A stretch of DNA of 64,000 bases from Paenibacillus_AQ nitricinens (GCF_052056485.1 NZ_CP183948.1:4836001-4900000); one strand, 5' to 3'. Counted from the stretch's first letter, positions 9,308 to 18,465 are shown. Notes: a model not told the origin generated them from the letters alone. Numbers and translations are program-made.

Positions 9308-11610
9308 CGAGCCAACATCCCTTCACCTAGCGGAAGCGTCGTCCCGGAAGCGTCCACCGTTATTGACTGCCCATACAATATAATATCAGTGCTCCCCCCA
9401 TTAATTGCGGTGAGCGTTACTGAAGTCTTGTTGACCAAAATACGTAGTAATACCCCTTCATACATCACTTGGAAGCTATACTCGCTCCAGCGCTCCGGCA
9501 ATGAAGGCTGGAAGGACAACCGATCCCCATCTGAACGCATACCGCCAAAGCCATACACAATATTCATCCAAGCGGCTGCAATCGAAGTCGTGTGCAATCC
9601 TTCGCGTGTATTACGGTTGTAATTGTCTAAATCCAGTCTTGTCGCAAATTCAAAGAACGAATACGCTTCTTCTGGCTTGCCGATTTCGCTTGCCAGTATG
9701 GAATGGATCGAAGGCGAAAGTGAAGACTCATGAATACATCTAGACTCGTAATATTCATAGTTAGCCAGCTTCTCTTCTTTAGTGAATTGTCCATTATATA
9801 AGAACATAAACATGAGAACATCCGGTTGCTTAATCATGTCATAACGGTACAATCGATCATACGACCAGTTCGAGTAGAGCGGAAACTCTGTTACAGGAAT
9901 GGAGTGAATATCAATATGCGGCATATCGAAGAATCCATCATGCTCCTCAAATACGCCTGTCACTTCGTCAGCAGGAATCTTCATATTGTCTGCTTTATTT
10001 TCCCAATCGGTAAGCTCTTCATTACGGAGCCCCGTCTTTTCCGCAACCAATGCAAAGGCCTCCGGTGCCTGTTCTTTCATTTCACTCAGGGTGTCTAGAG
10101 TGTATTCAAATGATTTTTGGGCCATCAAATTAATATAGCAGTTATTATTCACCATCAATTGGAACTCATCAGGACCCATTACGCCAAAATATCCATATTT
10201 CCCACTCTGTTGACCCCATTGACCGCGTGTAGCATAGAATCTGCTAATCTGGATCAGCATTTCAGCGCCTTTACTATGCAGGAATTCTTTATCCCCAGTA
10301 TTTTTGACATAATGCCAGATACCATAGGAAATAGCAGTCCCTACATGAAGCTGAAGATTCGAATGCTGCCAGAGATCACAGCTTTCTGTTCCGTCTATAG
10401 TAGCAATAGGGTAGCAAGCTCCCTCGCAATCAACATCTTTAGCACGTTGCATAGCCTGAGGTAATGTCTTATATCTAAAGTCCAGTAAGCTCCGGGCGGC
10501 CTTAGGATTATTAAACATATAGAATGGTAAGCAATACGACTCTGTATCCCAAAATGCCAAACCACGATACACTTCTCCCGTCAATCCCTTAGCGCCGATG
10601 TTGAACCCTGGATGATCCCCATGATAAGTCTGATAAAGCTGGAAAATGCAAAACCGAATGCCCTGCTGATTCTCAGGATCGCCCTCGATCCGAATATCAC
10701 TTGTCTCCCAGATCCCATTCCAATATGCTGTCTGATCCGCGAATATTTGAGTATCACTCAATTGGCTTGCACTTTCAGCAAGAGCTAGCCCTTTGCTCCA
10801 CAGCTCTTCAGCTGTATGGGCAGATTCACTATCCGAACAGTTGATAACCAGCTTTGTAAAATGGGCCGCTTCTCCCTGAGCAAGATCCATAGTAAAGCTT
10901 TGTCCAATAAATTTATCATGTTCAACTCGCGTAAGCTGAAGCGGCTGTGAAGATTGTAACGAAAAGCTTGAGAATAGTTTGTTAGCTGTATTCACTGTTC
11001 TCGCCATAATAGCTGTGGCAGATCCTTGTTCTCCACTGCGGAGACTACTCCACATACATTCGCCGCGTTCCTCATGAATAATGCTGAAATCAAGACCTGC
11101 ACAAATGTCCACGCTGCCCGAGAAATTAAGGGGCTCAAATTCCACCCGCTGTAGTCCCAGATGAGACATCGTCATACTTACCAAACGAGTAAAGACAACT
11201 TTTAAGATTTTCCCATCATCTAGGTGCCAGAGTAGCTCCCGCCGATAGGTCCCACTACGAAGATCCAGTTTGCGTACATATTCCGATATTTTACTTTTTG
11301 CCAGATCGAGCTGTTCACCATTCACAGTGATCCGCGTATACAGCCAGTCCACCGCATTCACCATATATCTCAGCGAGCGAATAATCCCTTTATAATGATT
11401 GCCAATGTCCAATTGTTCATTTAGCCCGTTGAAATAACTGCCTTGCAGGAAATCCCCAGAGTAACCTTCCTCAGCATACCCCCGCACACCCATATACTCA
11501 TTTCCCAGCGAAAAAATAGATTCCGAGGTCCGATTTCGTTCTGGATCAAAGCCCTCTTCAATAATTGCCCAAGGATCTACCTTAAGATATTTGTCAGCCA
11601 CTTTAGCCAT
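9304..11610 (-). CDS. GH65 disaccharide phosphorylase B
   Basis: Second cytoplasmic GH65 enzyme, 768 aa. Motifs: DPWAIIEEGFDPERNRTSES at the N-terminus, GNEYMGVRGYAEEGYSGDFL, GAKGLTGEVYRGLAFWDTE, GPDEFQLMVNNNCYINL with the catalytic Glu, and ESSLSPSIHS. The N-terminal half resembles the maltose phosphorylase branch more than its neighbour does. GAAGGGGAAATC precedes the ATG. First gene of phosphorylase B - phosphorylase A - pgmB. Two diverged paralogues side by side suggest complementary linkage or chain-length preferences. Confidence 0.93.
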   Translation of the reverse strand: MAKVADKYLKVDPWAIIEEGFDPERNRTSESIFSLGNEYMGVRGYAEEGYSGDFLQGSYFNGLNEQLDIGNHYKGIIRSLRYMVNAVDWLYTRITVNGEQLDLAKSKISEYVRKLDLRSGTYRRELLWHLDDGKILKVVFTRLVSMTMSHLGLQRVEFEPLNFSGSVDICAGLDFSIIHEERGECMWSSLRSGEQGSATAIMARTVNTANKLFSSFSLQSSQPLQLTRVEHDKFIGQSFTMDLAQGEAAHFTKLVINCSDSESAHTAEELWSKGLALAESASQLSDTQIFADQTAYWNGIWETSDIRIEGDPENQQGIRFCIFQLYQTYHGDHPGFNIGAKGLTGEVYRGLAFWDTESYCLPFYMFNNPKAARSLLDFRYKTLPQAMQRAKDVDCEGACYPIATIDGTESCDLWQHSNLQLHVGTAISYGIWHYVKNTGDKEFLHSKGAEMLIQISRFYATRGQWGQQSGKYGYFGVMGPDEFQLMVNNNCYINLMAQKSFEYTLDTLSEMKEQAPEAFALVAEKTGLRNEELTDWENKADNMKIPADEVTGVFEEHDGFFDMPHIDIHSIPVTEFPLYSNWSYDRLYRYDMIKQPDVLMFMFLYNGQFTKEEKLANYEYYESRCIHESSLSPSIHSILASEIGKPEEAYSFFEFATRLDLDNYNRNTREGLHTTSIAAAWMNIVYGFGGMRSDGDRLSFQPSLPERWSEYSFQVMYEGVLLRILVNKTSVTLTAINGGSTDIILYGQSITVDASGTTLPLGEGMLAR

Positions 11611-11788
11611 GTATGATTTCCCCTTCTCCTGGTTTTTGCTCCATTCTCAGGATATCGTTCCATACCCGTTGCGCCAATGTCTGACCTTAATGAAGATATG
11701 TGCATTTATACGGAATTGAAATCGAATGGATTTCTATATCATGAATTTTTGCAGTATACTATATAGAATCTAATAAGAACAAAATAAA

Positions 11789-11829
11789 CAGTGACAGACC
11801 CATTATTTGAGAATAATGGATTGCCACTG
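11789..11829 (-). other. Leader hairpin (possible attenuator) of the GH65 operon
   Basis: CCATTATT and AATAATGG flank a TGAG loop, with outer arms CAGTG/CACTG. On the minus strand it is followed by TTTATTTTGTTCTT, resembling a terminator, yet no minus-strand gene lies upstream, so it would act in the leader of the GH65 operon 180 bases before its start. Confidence 0.45.
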
Positions 11830-11899
11830 CTGATATATAAAGAACATATACTTCTTACTCCTTTTTAGTTAAAAATCATATTACATCTTGCACTTTTGA

Positions 11900-11915
11900 A
11901 GTGAAAATAATCACA
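11900..11915 (+). promoter_or_regulatory. FNR-like box upstream of fnr
   Basis: AGTGAAAATAATCACA fits TGTGA-N6-TCACA at 9 of 10 fixed positions. It is centred about 80 bases upstream of the start predicted from TATAAT at 11975-11980, so it may mediate autoregulation rather than class II activation. Confidence 0.6.
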
Positions 11916-12028
11916 ATGTTGAAAATTCGACACTTTTAAATGGTTTTTCTTAACCAAATCAAAGATTTTAGAGGTATAATTAATTTAAAATTTACTGAAA
12001 AACTGAGGGAATAAAGGGGATGTCGATT

Positions 12029-12754
12029 ATGCTAAAAGAACATTACAATGTCATCGAAGCCCACGGAAATACAAACTGTTTCTCCGAACAGAATTTCAAC
12101 AGACTTCTTGTTACGATGAAAGAACGCGTTGTTCCAGAGGGTTCACATCTTTTCTGGGAAGGCGACTACTCGGATAAATTGTTTTATATCAAACGTGGAC
12201 GTGTGAAATTAACTAAATCAACGGATGAAGGTAAGGAACTTATTCTTTATATGTACCAAGCCGGCGATATGGTAGGTCAAGCGGACCCATTCTTCAGCAC
12301 CAAGCACAGCTTTACTGCAGAAGTGATTGAAGAAAGTGAAGTTGGCGTTATCGAGCAAAAGGATTTAGAAATTCTCATTTGCCAGCATTGTGATTTTGCG
12401 ATCGACTTTATGAAATGGATGGGCATTCATCACCGTCTAACTCAAACGAAATTCCGTGATCTGATGATGTACGGCAAACCAGGCGCACTTTGCTCCACTC
12501 TCATTCGCCTCGGCAACACCTATGGTGAGAAGAGCAGCGATGGTGAGAATATCCTCATCAACAAAAAAATTACGCATACAGATTTGTCCAACATGATCGG
12601 CGCTACTCGTGAGAGTGTGAACCGGATGTTGAGCGACTTGCGTAAAAAAGATGCGGTTGAGTACGAGAACGGTATGATTGTCATCAAGGATCTGGGCATG
12701 CTGCAGGAAATTTGCCACTGCGAAATGTGTCCTAACGAAATCTGCCGGATCTAA
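12029..12754 (+). CDS. fnr: Anaerobic regulator Fnr (Crp/Fnr family)
   Basis: Cytoplasmic oxygen-sensing transcription factor, 241 aa from the ATG at 12029, which has AAAGGGG nine bases ahead; an in-frame ATG at 12020 abuts that site and is less likely. Residues ~20-140 are the cyclic-nucleotide-binding-like beta barrel, then a dimer helix and a Crp helix-turn-helix ending in IGATRESVNRML. The C-terminus carries CHCEMCPNEIC; the C-x2-C-x4-C spacing matches the cysteines that hold the [4Fe-4S] cluster in Bacillus subtilis Fnr, unlike the N-terminal cluster of enterobacterial FNR. Nearby nir genes carry matching operator boxes. Confidence 0.93.
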   Translation: MLKEHYNVIEAHGNTNCFSEQNFNRLLVTMKERVVPEGSHLFWEGDYSDKLFYIKRGRVKLTKSTDEGKELILYMYQAGDMVGQADPFFSTKHSFTAEVIEESEVGVIEQKDLEILICQHCDFAIDFMKWMGIHHRLTQTKFRDLMMYGKPGALCSTLIRLGNTYGEKSSDGENILINKKITHTDLSNMIGATRESVNRMLSDLRKKDAVEYENGMIVIKDLGMLQEICHCEMCPNEICRI

Positions 12755-12840
12755 ATTTCTGTCTTATAATATACCCTCTATTCTCCTCAATGAAACATAT
12801 ATGACCCAATTATTCTGCACATTATAAAATAGAGTGGTCG

Positions 12841-12869
12841 AAGACGCCTAGCGAGGGCGTCTTTTTTTA
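12841..12869 (+). terminator. Terminator after fnr
   Basis: AAGACGCC and GGGCGTCTT form a stem around TAGCGA, followed by TTTTT. Confidence 0.92.
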
Positions 12870-12883
12870 TAGCACAATGATGA

Positions 12884-12913
12884 AAAAGAACTGATCCCGA
12901 ATCGGGTCAGCTC
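12884..12913 (-). terminator. Terminator after nirC
   Basis: On the minus strand GAGCTGACCCGA pairs with TCGGGATCAGTTC and is followed by TTTTTC, 24 bases past the nirC stop; it faces the fnr terminator. Confidence 0.8.
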
Positions 12914-12936
12914 TTAATCATAAATATGCTCTTAAC

Positions 12937-13728
12937 TTAACGTTTGGTCTGAGCACCACGCACGGGAGAAATCATCCAGTAGGCCATACCGACGAATACG
13001 CCACCGCCAATTATATTTCCTAACGTAACGGGTATCATATTGTGTATCCATCCGGCAATTGTAACGGTTTCCGGGTGATTCGGGAGCAGCACAGCAACAC
13101 TCAGCAGCGTCATATTAGCCACACTGTGCTCATAGCCACTCGCAATAAAGGCAAATAAACACCACCAGATTAGAACCAGCTTGGCCGTTTCACTTTTGGC
13201 GCGTGAGGCCATCCATAGTGCTAGACAGACCAGCCAGTTACATAGAATCCCCCGGAAAAAAAGCTCTGAAAACGGAAGGCTCATTTTCTTGGCTGCAGCC
13301 GCAAAGATCAGATGCTCTGGGGGAGCCGCACTGAATAGTCCAGTTCCTCGAATCAAAAGTGCTAAAATCACTGCCCCTACCACATTCCCTACAAACACAA
13401 GCACCCAGTTCTTAACAGTATCCCAGATACTTGTTCTACCAGCTAGTGTACTAACCGTAAAGAACATATTATTTCCGGTAAACAGCTCTGAGCCTGCAAA
13501 CACAACAAGAGTCAAGGCAATACCGAAGGATGCACCCATAATGAGGGGTTGGAAGGGCGATTTGGCAGCCGCTAGAGGCGCTCCCAGCGAGAAAATAAGG
13601 ATAATCCCAATGCCTACATATGCCCCTGCCAAAAGGGCTGCCAGAAAATATCTTGGTAAACTTTCATTCATTTGGTCACGCTTACTGACTGCCGCCTCGA
13701 CAATGTTCTCCACACTCTGAGTAAACAT
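12937..13728 (-). CDS. nirC: Formate/nitrite transporter family protein
   Basis: Membrane channel of the FNT family, 263 aa, six hydrophobic segments. The family features are seen: GAYVGIGI in helix 1, a FAGSELFTGNNM motif and GNVVGAV in the middle, and GNIIGGGVFVG near the end. The start ATG at 13728 has GGTGGAG just upstream. It is 52 bases downstream of nirD, so it most likely moves nitrite for the assimilatory or detoxifying NirBD reductase. Confidence 0.92.
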   Translation of the reverse strand: MFTQSVENIVEAAVSKRDQMNESLPRYFLAALLAGAYVGIGIILIFSLGAPLAAAKSPFQPLIMGASFGIALTLVVFAGSELFTGNNMFFTVSTLAGRTSIWDTVKNWVLVFVGNVVGAVILALLIRGTGLFSAAPPEHLIFAAAAKKMSLPFSELFFRGILCNWLVCLALWMASRAKSETAKLVLIWWCLFAFIASGYEHSVANMTLLSVAVLLPNHPETVTIAGWIHNMIPVTLGNIIGGGVFVGMAYWMISPVRGAQTKR

Positions 13729-13780
13729 AATACTCCACCCCACCGTTTTCTATTTCATCCTTTACTACAAGCTTCGGTGT

Positions 13781-14101
13781 CTACAAGCTCACTGTCACAA
13801 TGTCTCCGTCAAGGGAGACTGGATAAGTCACAACGATACCTTGATCCGGTGCCTGAACTTCACCCGTGCGAAGATCTATTTTCCAATCATACAGCGGATC
13901 ATAAAGAAAGTGACCCGAAACGATTCCTTCAGCAAGCGGCCCCCCTTTTGGATGAGGACTCCGATTCTCAAGCGCATAAATCGCTCCGTCAGAGGTACGA
14001 AATACAGCCAGTTCCACATTTCCAGCCACAACTACCCGGCCAATTTGTAACAGGAGATCCTGTACTGATCCTATTGCATACGTTTGTGTGGTCTTATTCA
14101 T
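13781..14101 (-). CDS. nirD: Nitrite reductase (NADH) small subunit
   Basis: Cytoplasmic small subunit, 106 aa, Rieske-like fold. It keeps the loops around NRSPHPKGGPLAEG and DPLYDWKID but lacks the Cys-X-His/Cys-X2-His cluster ligands, as expected for NirD, which has the fold without the [2Fe-2S] centre. GAAGGGGAGAG precedes the ATG; 32 bases downstream of nirB. Confidence 0.95.
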   Translation of the reverse strand: MNKTTQTYAIGSVQDLLLQIGRVVVAGNVELAVFRTSDGAIYALENRSPHPKGGPLAEGIVSGHFLYDPLYDWKIDLRTGEVQAPDQGIVVTYPVSLDGDIVTVSL

Positions 14102-14133
14102 TGCTCTCTCCCCTTCTGTGTGCGTTATATCCG

Positions 14134-16557
14134 CTAGACTCTTGTTTCTTCAAAAAGCGCAGTACGAGTGCTGCTGTCATTGAGCATTTTTTTCCAAGGA
14201 TCCGTAACCTGAGTGAGAGCAAAGTCAATCCGTGCTGCCAGCTCTTTGCGGTTATCTTCATTATCCAAAATGACCGTTTGAATCTGCTCAAGTCCCATAC
14301 GCTCAACCCACTCGGAGGTTCTTTCCAAATAATTGCCGGTCTCACGGTAATATTGCATCACAGCGGAGCACACCTCGATCAACTCATCATCGGTCTTAAT
14401 TTTGCAGAAAGAGTCAGCGATCCTTGGCTTGATCCCACCGTTACCACCGATAAACACTTCCCAACCACCATCATTACCGACGATGCCAATATCCTTCGTG
14501 CAGGATTCCGCACAGTTACGTGGACAGCCGTTGACAGCTATTTTAAACTTGGCGGGAAAATCAAGACGTTCATACTTACGTTCTATGAGCGCGCCCATTG
14601 CCAGCGAATCCTGTGTGCCGAAACGGCAGAACTGCGAACCCACACAAGTCTTAACCGTACGTAGCGATTTGGCATAACCATAACCTGATGGCATATCGAG
14701 CTCTTCCCATACTTTCGGCAGATCCTCTTTTTTCACCCCGATCAGATCCAGGCGTTGCCCACCAGTCACCTTCACAACTTTCACGTCATATTTAAGGGAG
14801 ACATCGGCGATTTTCTTCAAATCCTCCGGTGTTGTTACCCCACCATACATGCGTGGTATCACGGTGTAGGTTCCATCTTTTTGAATATTTGCACCCATTC
14901 TTTCATTTACAAATCGGGATTCTTTCTCATCCTGATGGGTATCAGGGTTCATCATTCCTAGATAATAGTTAATTGCCGGACGACACTTGGAGCAGCCTTC
15001 CTCTTGTTTCCATCCGAGTACATTCATGACCTCTTTTGTTGTTTTAAGACCTTTAGCTGTGATTTCAGCAACAATTTCATCACGGTTAAGCGTTGTGCAC
15101 CCACAAATACCTTGCTTAGCAGCTTGCTGGAAACTGTCACCTAAGACAAATTGCAGGATTTGTTCTACTACGGGTTTGCAACCACCACAAGAGCGAGTAG
15201 CGCCAGTACATGCTTTGATCTCATCCACAGTAGTAAAACCATGTTCAGTAACAGCATCTACGATCGCTTTTTTAGTTACACCGTTACAGCCGCAGACAAT
15301 TTCTTCGTCCGCCATAGCTTCTACGGATGTACTCTTCTTTGCTCCGCCACCGCAGCAGCCCGTTCCCATGACTTCAGTATAAATTTCATCGGTCATTATC
15401 GCGCTTTGTTTTACTAGCTTTTGCAAATTGGCGGACTCCGTCACATCACCGAACAATACTGCACCGACAATCACATTATTTTTGAGCAGAATTTTCTTAT
15501 AGGTTCTCTTCCATTCATCTTTGTTTGAGATCACCGTGTGATCAGAGGAATCCAAAAACTCACCCGCTGAAAATACATCCACCCCAGATATTTTAAGCTT
15601 CGTGGAGACAATCGAACCTTCATAAGGCTTGGTATTGCTACCACATAAATGTTTAGCTAGAACCATGCCTTGTTCAAATAATGGAGCCACCAGCCCGTAA
15701 CACATACCGCGATGCTCGGCACATTCGCCGATGGAATAAACATTCTGCATCGAGGTTTGCAAATAATCATCCACCACGATCCCACGATTTACGGAGATTC
15801 CGCTTTCTTTTGCCAACGTCACGTTCGGTTTGATTCCAACAGCCATTACCACAAAATCCGCTGTAAGCATACTGCCATCGCTGAAGCGCAATCCACTAAC
15901 TCTCTGTTCCCCGGTCAATTCCACCGTTTGTTTGCCCATAGCAAATTTCACACCTTGACGCTCCAGCTCAGCTTGAAGCATCGAGGAGGCATTCCGATCA
16001 AGCTGACGCTCCATCAGATCTTCCATCAAATGAACTACGGTAACGTCCATGCCTAGGTTCACAAGACCTTTTGCCGCTTCCAGCCCAAGTAACCCCCCGC
16101 CGATAACAGCTGCTTTGCTGTATTGCTTGGCCGCTGACAGCATCGCATCACAGTCTGAAATATCCCGGAATCCTACAACGCCCTCTTTATCACTGCCAGG
16201 TACAGGTAGAATAAACGAATTCGAACCTGTCGCAATAATTACCTTGTCATAGGGGACTATCATCCCGTTATCCGTAACCACTTGCTTCGAGCCTTCATCA
16301 ATTCGTGTCACCGTTGTTCCCGTGTGTAGAGTTATATTATTGTCCTCATACCAATTCCAGTCGTTTAGGATGATATCATTAAGGGTCTTACTTCCTTCAA
16401 GAACATAAGACAACATGATCCGATTGTAATTGGGATGAGGTTCACTTCCAAAAACCGTAATGTCATAAGCTCCACCCAGCTTCAATATCTGCTCAATCGT
16501 ACCTATGCCTGCCATACCGTTGCCGACTAATACTAGTTTTTCTCTTATCGTTGTCAT
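14134..16557 (-). CDS. nirB: Nitrite reductase (NADH) large subunit
   Basis: Cytoplasmic enzyme, 807 aa, reducing nitrite to ammonium with NADH. Order: FAD/NAD(P)-binding domain (GNGMAGIGTIEQ, later GGGLLGLEAAKGL and SIGECAEHRG), two BFD-type [2Fe-2S] modules (CGCNGVTK...CGGCKP and CGCTTLNRDE...CSKCRPAINY), a ferredoxin-like half domain (VTGGQRLDLIGV), then the siroheme/[4Fe-4S] site TCVGSQFCRFG and NGCPRNCAES. The ATG at 16557 has GAGGAGG ten bases ahead; the open frame extends 26 codons upstream but across the promoter. Promoter and FNR boxes are listed separately. Confidence 0.97.
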   Translation of the reverse strand: MTTIREKLVLVGNGMAGIGTIEQILKLGGAYDITVFGSEPHPNYNRIMLSYVLEGSKTLNDIILNDWNWYEDNNITLHTGTTVTRIDEGSKQVVTDNGMIVPYDKVIIATGSNSFILPVPGSDKEGVVGFRDISDCDAMLSAAKQYSKAAVIGGGLLGLEAAKGLVNLGMDVTVVHLMEDLMERQLDRNASSMLQAELERQGVKFAMGKQTVELTGEQRVSGLRFSDGSMLTADFVVMAVGIKPNVTLAKESGISVNRGIVVDDYLQTSMQNVYSIGECAEHRGMCYGLVAPLFEQGMVLAKHLCGSNTKPYEGSIVSTKLKISGVDVFSAGEFLDSSDHTVISNKDEWKRTYKKILLKNNVIVGAVLFGDVTESANLQKLVKQSAIMTDEIYTEVMGTGCCGGGAKKSTSVEAMADEEIVCGCNGVTKKAIVDAVTEHGFTTVDEIKACTGATRSCGGCKPVVEQILQFVLGDSFQQAAKQGICGCTTLNRDEIVAEITAKGLKTTKEVMNVLGWKQEEGCSKCRPAINYYLGMMNPDTHQDEKESRFVNERMGANIQKDGTYTVIPRMYGGVTTPEDLKKIADVSLKYDVKVVKVTGGQRLDLIGVKKEDLPKVWEELDMPSGYGYAKSLRTVKTCVGSQFCRFGTQDSLAMGALIERKYERLDFPAKFKIAVNGCPRNCAESCTKDIGIVGNDGGWEVFIGGNGGIKPRIADSFCKIKTDDELIEVCSAVMQYYRETGNYLERTSEWVERMGLEQIQTVILDNEDNRKELAARIDFALTQVTDPWKKMLNDSSTRTALFEETRV

Positions 16558-16615
16558 GGTTAGGTGCCTCCTCAAGCTTATGAATACCTGATCAATCTCT
16601 CTTCTACATATTGGA

Positions 16616-16621
16616 ATTATA
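16616..16621 (-). promoter_or_regulatory. nirB -10 element
   Basis: TATAAT on the minus strand. It places the transcript start near 16609, about 42 bases from the centre of the proximal FNR box. Confidence 0.6.
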
Positions 16622-16643
16622 CGTTTCAAATTCAAGTCATCAT

Positions 16644-16659
16644 TGTGATTGCAGTCACT
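16644..16659 (-). promoter_or_regulatory. Proximal FNR box of nirBDC
   Basis: TGTGA-N6-TCACT, 9 of 10 fixed bases, centred at about -42 relative to the start predicted from the -10 element, the classical activating position. Confidence 0.8.
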
Positions 16660-16664
16660 TTAAT

Positions 16665-16680
16665 TGTGAATATTTTCACA
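16665..16680 (-). promoter_or_regulatory. Distal FNR box of nirBDC
   Basis: Perfect TGTGA-N6-TCACA, centred exactly 21 bases (two helical turns) upstream of the proximal box. Confidence 0.8.
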
Positions 16681-16720
16681 CTTTAGTGTGCTCATAATTG
16701 TCAGATATCTTTTCCACATA

Positions 16721-16762
16721 AAAAGCCAGATTAACGATTCTGAACAACCGTTAATCTGGCTT
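16721..16762 (-). terminator. Terminator after the 16775-17485 lipoprotein gene
   Basis: AAGCCAGATTAACG and CGTTAATCTGGCTT form a 14-bp perfect stem followed on the minus strand by TTTATG. Confidence 0.88.
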
Positions 16763-16774
16763 AATGTGCGATTT

Positions 16775-17485
16775 TTAGCGTAAAGTCAATAAAATCTCCA
16801 ATTCATCTTGAGCCCTGAGCTTCATATCCATTCCATCATCGAGTAGTTGTTTTCCGTTCACCTTCAGCTTCCATTCTTCATTACTTAGAGGGGTATAATC
16901 ATTGACGGAAAGCACCTTTTTATTATCATCCGCCAATTGTACCCTACTACAGCTTTTGAGCAAATCTCTTACGGTTAAATCTTCTCTAAATAAAATAATA
17001 TACGTATGATGCAGGTCTACTTCTACACTTCCACCGTTCAAGGTCAGCCTTACTGTTTGAAGTGGTGCTTGATGATCCTTCGACTTCGCGGTGAAGACTA
17101 GCTGTGAATCATACCCTACAGTATTATTCCAATCCGCATTCCCAATGATTTGACCGCCCATCTGAAGCTCCCAAACCAATCCCGACTCTAGCGAAAAATC
17201 CTTTACCGAAAGAATGCTTGAGTTATCCTCCGCAAATGTGGCAATATTACTACCTTTCAGGAGCTCCATGAGCGATATTCCATTTCTATAACTCCCGCTA
17301 AGTAACCTGTCCGATGGTTTAGTAAGCAGTTCATTATCTCCAACCCTTATCGATATTGTCGGTCCCTCTAATCCTGCCGCACCATTATTAGCATTACTAT
17401 TGCTGTCATTGTTAGTAGAGCATCCACCTATTGTGAATCCGATGACTAAACCTAGCATCAATTTCCACAAAGATCGTATGGGCAT
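16775..17485 (-). CDS. Lipoprotein with two DUF4430-like beta-grasp repeats
   Basis: Exported lipoprotein, 236 aa, lipobox TIGGC (Cys22) then an Asn/Ser-rich linker. The rest is two similar ~90-residue halves: each has a dimerising strand, a LxELLKxS or VRDLLKSC segment, and a WELQMGG or WKLKVNG element followed by a final D-E-L strand. This resembles the transcobalamin C-terminal/DUF4430 beta-grasp module. Role unknown; such domains occur in surface or corrinoid-related proteins. Single-gene unit with its own terminator. Confidence 0.75.
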   Translation of the reverse strand: MPIRSLWKLMLGLVIGFTIGGCSTNNDSNSNANNGAAGLEGPTISIRVGDNELLTKPSDRLLSGSYRNGISLMELLKGSNIATFAEDNSSILSVKDFSLESGLVWELQMGGQIIGNADWNNTVGYDSQLVFTAKSKDHQAPLQTVRLTLNGGSVEVDLHHTYIILFREDLTVRDLLKSCSRVQLADDNKKVLSVNDYTPLSNEEWKLKVNGKQLLDDGMDMKLRAQDELEILLTLR

Positions 17486-17590
17486 CCTGACACCGCCTTG
17501 TCCCGCCTAATGACCATATAGCGTCTCAGGCTTGTAAAGTTATGTATACTGTCTTTTTAAGGATAACTTAAACAAGCCATGTTCTCAAAT

Positions 17591-17616
17591 AAAAAAGCCC
17601 CCTAAGGGACTCTTTA
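17591..17616 (-). terminator. Terminator after the Ric gene
   Basis: Short stem AGTCCC/GGGGGCT with TTA loop, followed on the minus strand by TTTTTT. Confidence 0.75.
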
Positions 17617-17631
17617 GAACACTATTCATCT

Positions 17632-18381
17632 TCACTGAAACCTAGGGAACAATATATTATTCTCCAAATGTACGTGTTCAAAAGTCATACTCTCCAGCTC
17701 TTCCAGCCGGGCATATGTCAATCGATAGGTCGTGCAAGCATGCGCCGGTGGAGTGAAATCATCTGTAACACTACGTATTTTTCTCAAAATATCGCCCGCA
17801 CCATCATGCTCACTCTCCAGCTCAGACAATGACTCCCGAAGCGATGTCAGGCCTTCTTCACTAGGATTAGCAGCGTATGTCAACAGCTTAGGAAACTCAT
17901 CTTCTTCTTCTTTAGCCGTATGCTCAAGTAAGTCTTCCTTAAGTGTGTTGAACAAGTTAAATAATTCCACCAAATGGGGAGAATCCCCACCATGCACTCG
18001 ATACACTTTAGTTACATTTTGGCTAATGAGGGGTAGCTCTTCACGAAGATAACGATGGTGTTTGTTAATAATACGGGCAATTAACTCTTCTGAGGATGCA
18101 GTATTCCAAGCGATTTCCTCTTGGGGTACTGGATACTCTTGGAACAGCTTGTTTAGATCACCGATGATTATCTCGTGATCCAGACCACGCTCAGCTGCTG
18201 CTTCAGCAAGTGGTTTAGCTCCACCGCAACAAAAATCAATCCGTTTTGCTTTAAAATAATCTGCCGCTTTAGGGAATTGCAATACAATATCCCTCACCAG
18301 TGCATCTGGGGTAAACCCAGCCTGTACCGATTCTGCTTGTTTCGAATCCGAAATACTATCATTAAGTTGTTTAGTTTCCAT
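17632..18381 (-). CDS. Iron-sulfur cluster repair di-iron protein (Ric/ScdA/YtfE)
   Basis: Cytoplasmic repair protein, 249 aa. The N-terminal ScdA domain (~residues 25-70) has IDFCCGG; the rest is a hemerythrin-like four-helix domain whose di-iron ligands are visible as HHRYLREEL, HTAKEEEDEFP, ESEHDG and EHVHLENNILFPRF. Known members mend [Fe-S] clusters hurt by nitric oxide or oxidants. The ATG at 18381 has AAGGAGGAG well spaced. Lying in the fnr/nir neighbourhood, it fits defence against nitric oxide from nitrite metabolism. Confidence 0.92.
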   Translation of the reverse strand: METKQLNDSISDSKQAESVQAGFTPDALVRDIVLQFPKAADYFKAKRIDFCCGGAKPLAEAAAERGLDHEIIIGDLNKLFQEYPVPQEEIAWNTASSEELIARIINKHHRYLREELPLISQNVTKVYRVHGGDSPHLVELFNLFNTLKEDLLEHTAKEEEDEFPKLLTYAANPSEEGLTSLRESLSELESEHDGAGDILRKIRSVTDDFTPPAHACTTYRLTYARLEELESMTFEHVHLENNILFPRFQ

Positions 18382-18465
18382 TATAGCTCCTCCTTGGGTT
18401 ATGGGATTAGGTTCTGAATAAATCTTATCCACTTCTTCACCTTAACCCTGAAAGGAACTTTGACT

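Larger units (their letters stand above)
11611..12019. other. Divergent control region between GH65 operon and fnr
   Basis: A 409-base gap with no gene. It holds a hairpin at 11789-11829, an FNR-like box at 11900-11915 and a -10 hexamer TATAAT at 11975-11980 for fnr. A short inverted repeat GAAATC-N5-GATTTC lies near 11725 and could be an operator for the GH65 operon. Confidence 0.6.
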
